Source of the DNA: Rickettsia endosymbiont of Bryobia graminum | GTDB lineage: Bacteria > Pseudomonadota > Alphaproteobacteria > Rickettsiales > Rickettsiaceae | Reading direction: 5' to 3' | Length of the DNA: 22,010 nucleotides | Assembly (NCBI GenBank): GCA_020881085.1 | Contig: JAJIYR010000074.1 | Span: forward strand, 1 to 22,010 | In this document: positions 22,010 to 22,010 of the stretch, one piece after another | How the letters are laid out: every line of letters begins with the position of its first letter | Position numbering within the stretch: position 1 is the first letter of the stretch | The notes under the pieces: model-generated | Seen by the model: the letters and a program-made list of their open reading frames with translations, nothing else | Database searches by the model: none | Told to the model about the DNA's origin: nothing | Translations under genes and position numbers: made by a program

Positions 22010-22010
22010 T

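Overview
The window is a stretch of AT-rich bacterial chromosome, most likely from an obligate intracellular Rickettsiaceae bacterium (Rickettsia or a close relative such as a Megaira- or Orientia-type organism; the genus cannot be fixed from sequence alone). This rests on the low GC, the alphaproteobacterial ribosomal, RNA polymerase and EF-G proteins, the gene order rpsL-rpsG-fusA-trnW-secE-nusG with no tuf gene (the arrangement described for Rickettsia prowazekii), and a phosphatidylinositol-kinase-like protein that resembles the rickettsial effector Risk1.

Left part, plus strand: the 3' end of an IS630-family transposase gene (1-129) abuts the truncated 3' remainder of dprA (about 130-519). 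It is followed closely by topA (522-2903) and gltX (2909-4243). A stem-loop at 4277-4320 separates gltX from the convergent genes that follow.

All remaining genes lie on the minus strand and are transcribed from right to left. In transcription order these are rpsL, rpsG, fusA, a terminator-like stem-loop, tRNA-Trp(CCA), secE, nusG, rplK, rplA, rplJ and rplL. Next come a strong perfect stem-loop, about 700 bases without a convincing gene, then rpoB, rpoC and, 58 bases downstream of rpoC, a 688-residue PI3/PI4-kinase-like protein. The genes supply translation (S12, S7, EF-G, L11, L1, L10, L7/L12, tRNA-Trp), transcription (beta, beta', NusG) and protein export (SecE). The kinase-like gene is the outlier and the best candidate for a host-directed function.

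Right edge: the 3' end of an IS200/IS605-type tnpA (21863-22009) with a GC-rich end hairpin lies about 260 bases upstream of rpsL. Both edges of the window are therefore insertion sequences of different families. One of them has truncated dprA; the other sits just upstream of the str-operon promoter region.

The points most worth following up are the Risk1-like kinase with its large uncharacterised C-terminal half, the tuf-less fusion of the str and secE-rpl-rpo clusters, the IS630/dprA junction, the proline at S12 position 88, and several strong stem-loops at gene ends and leaders.
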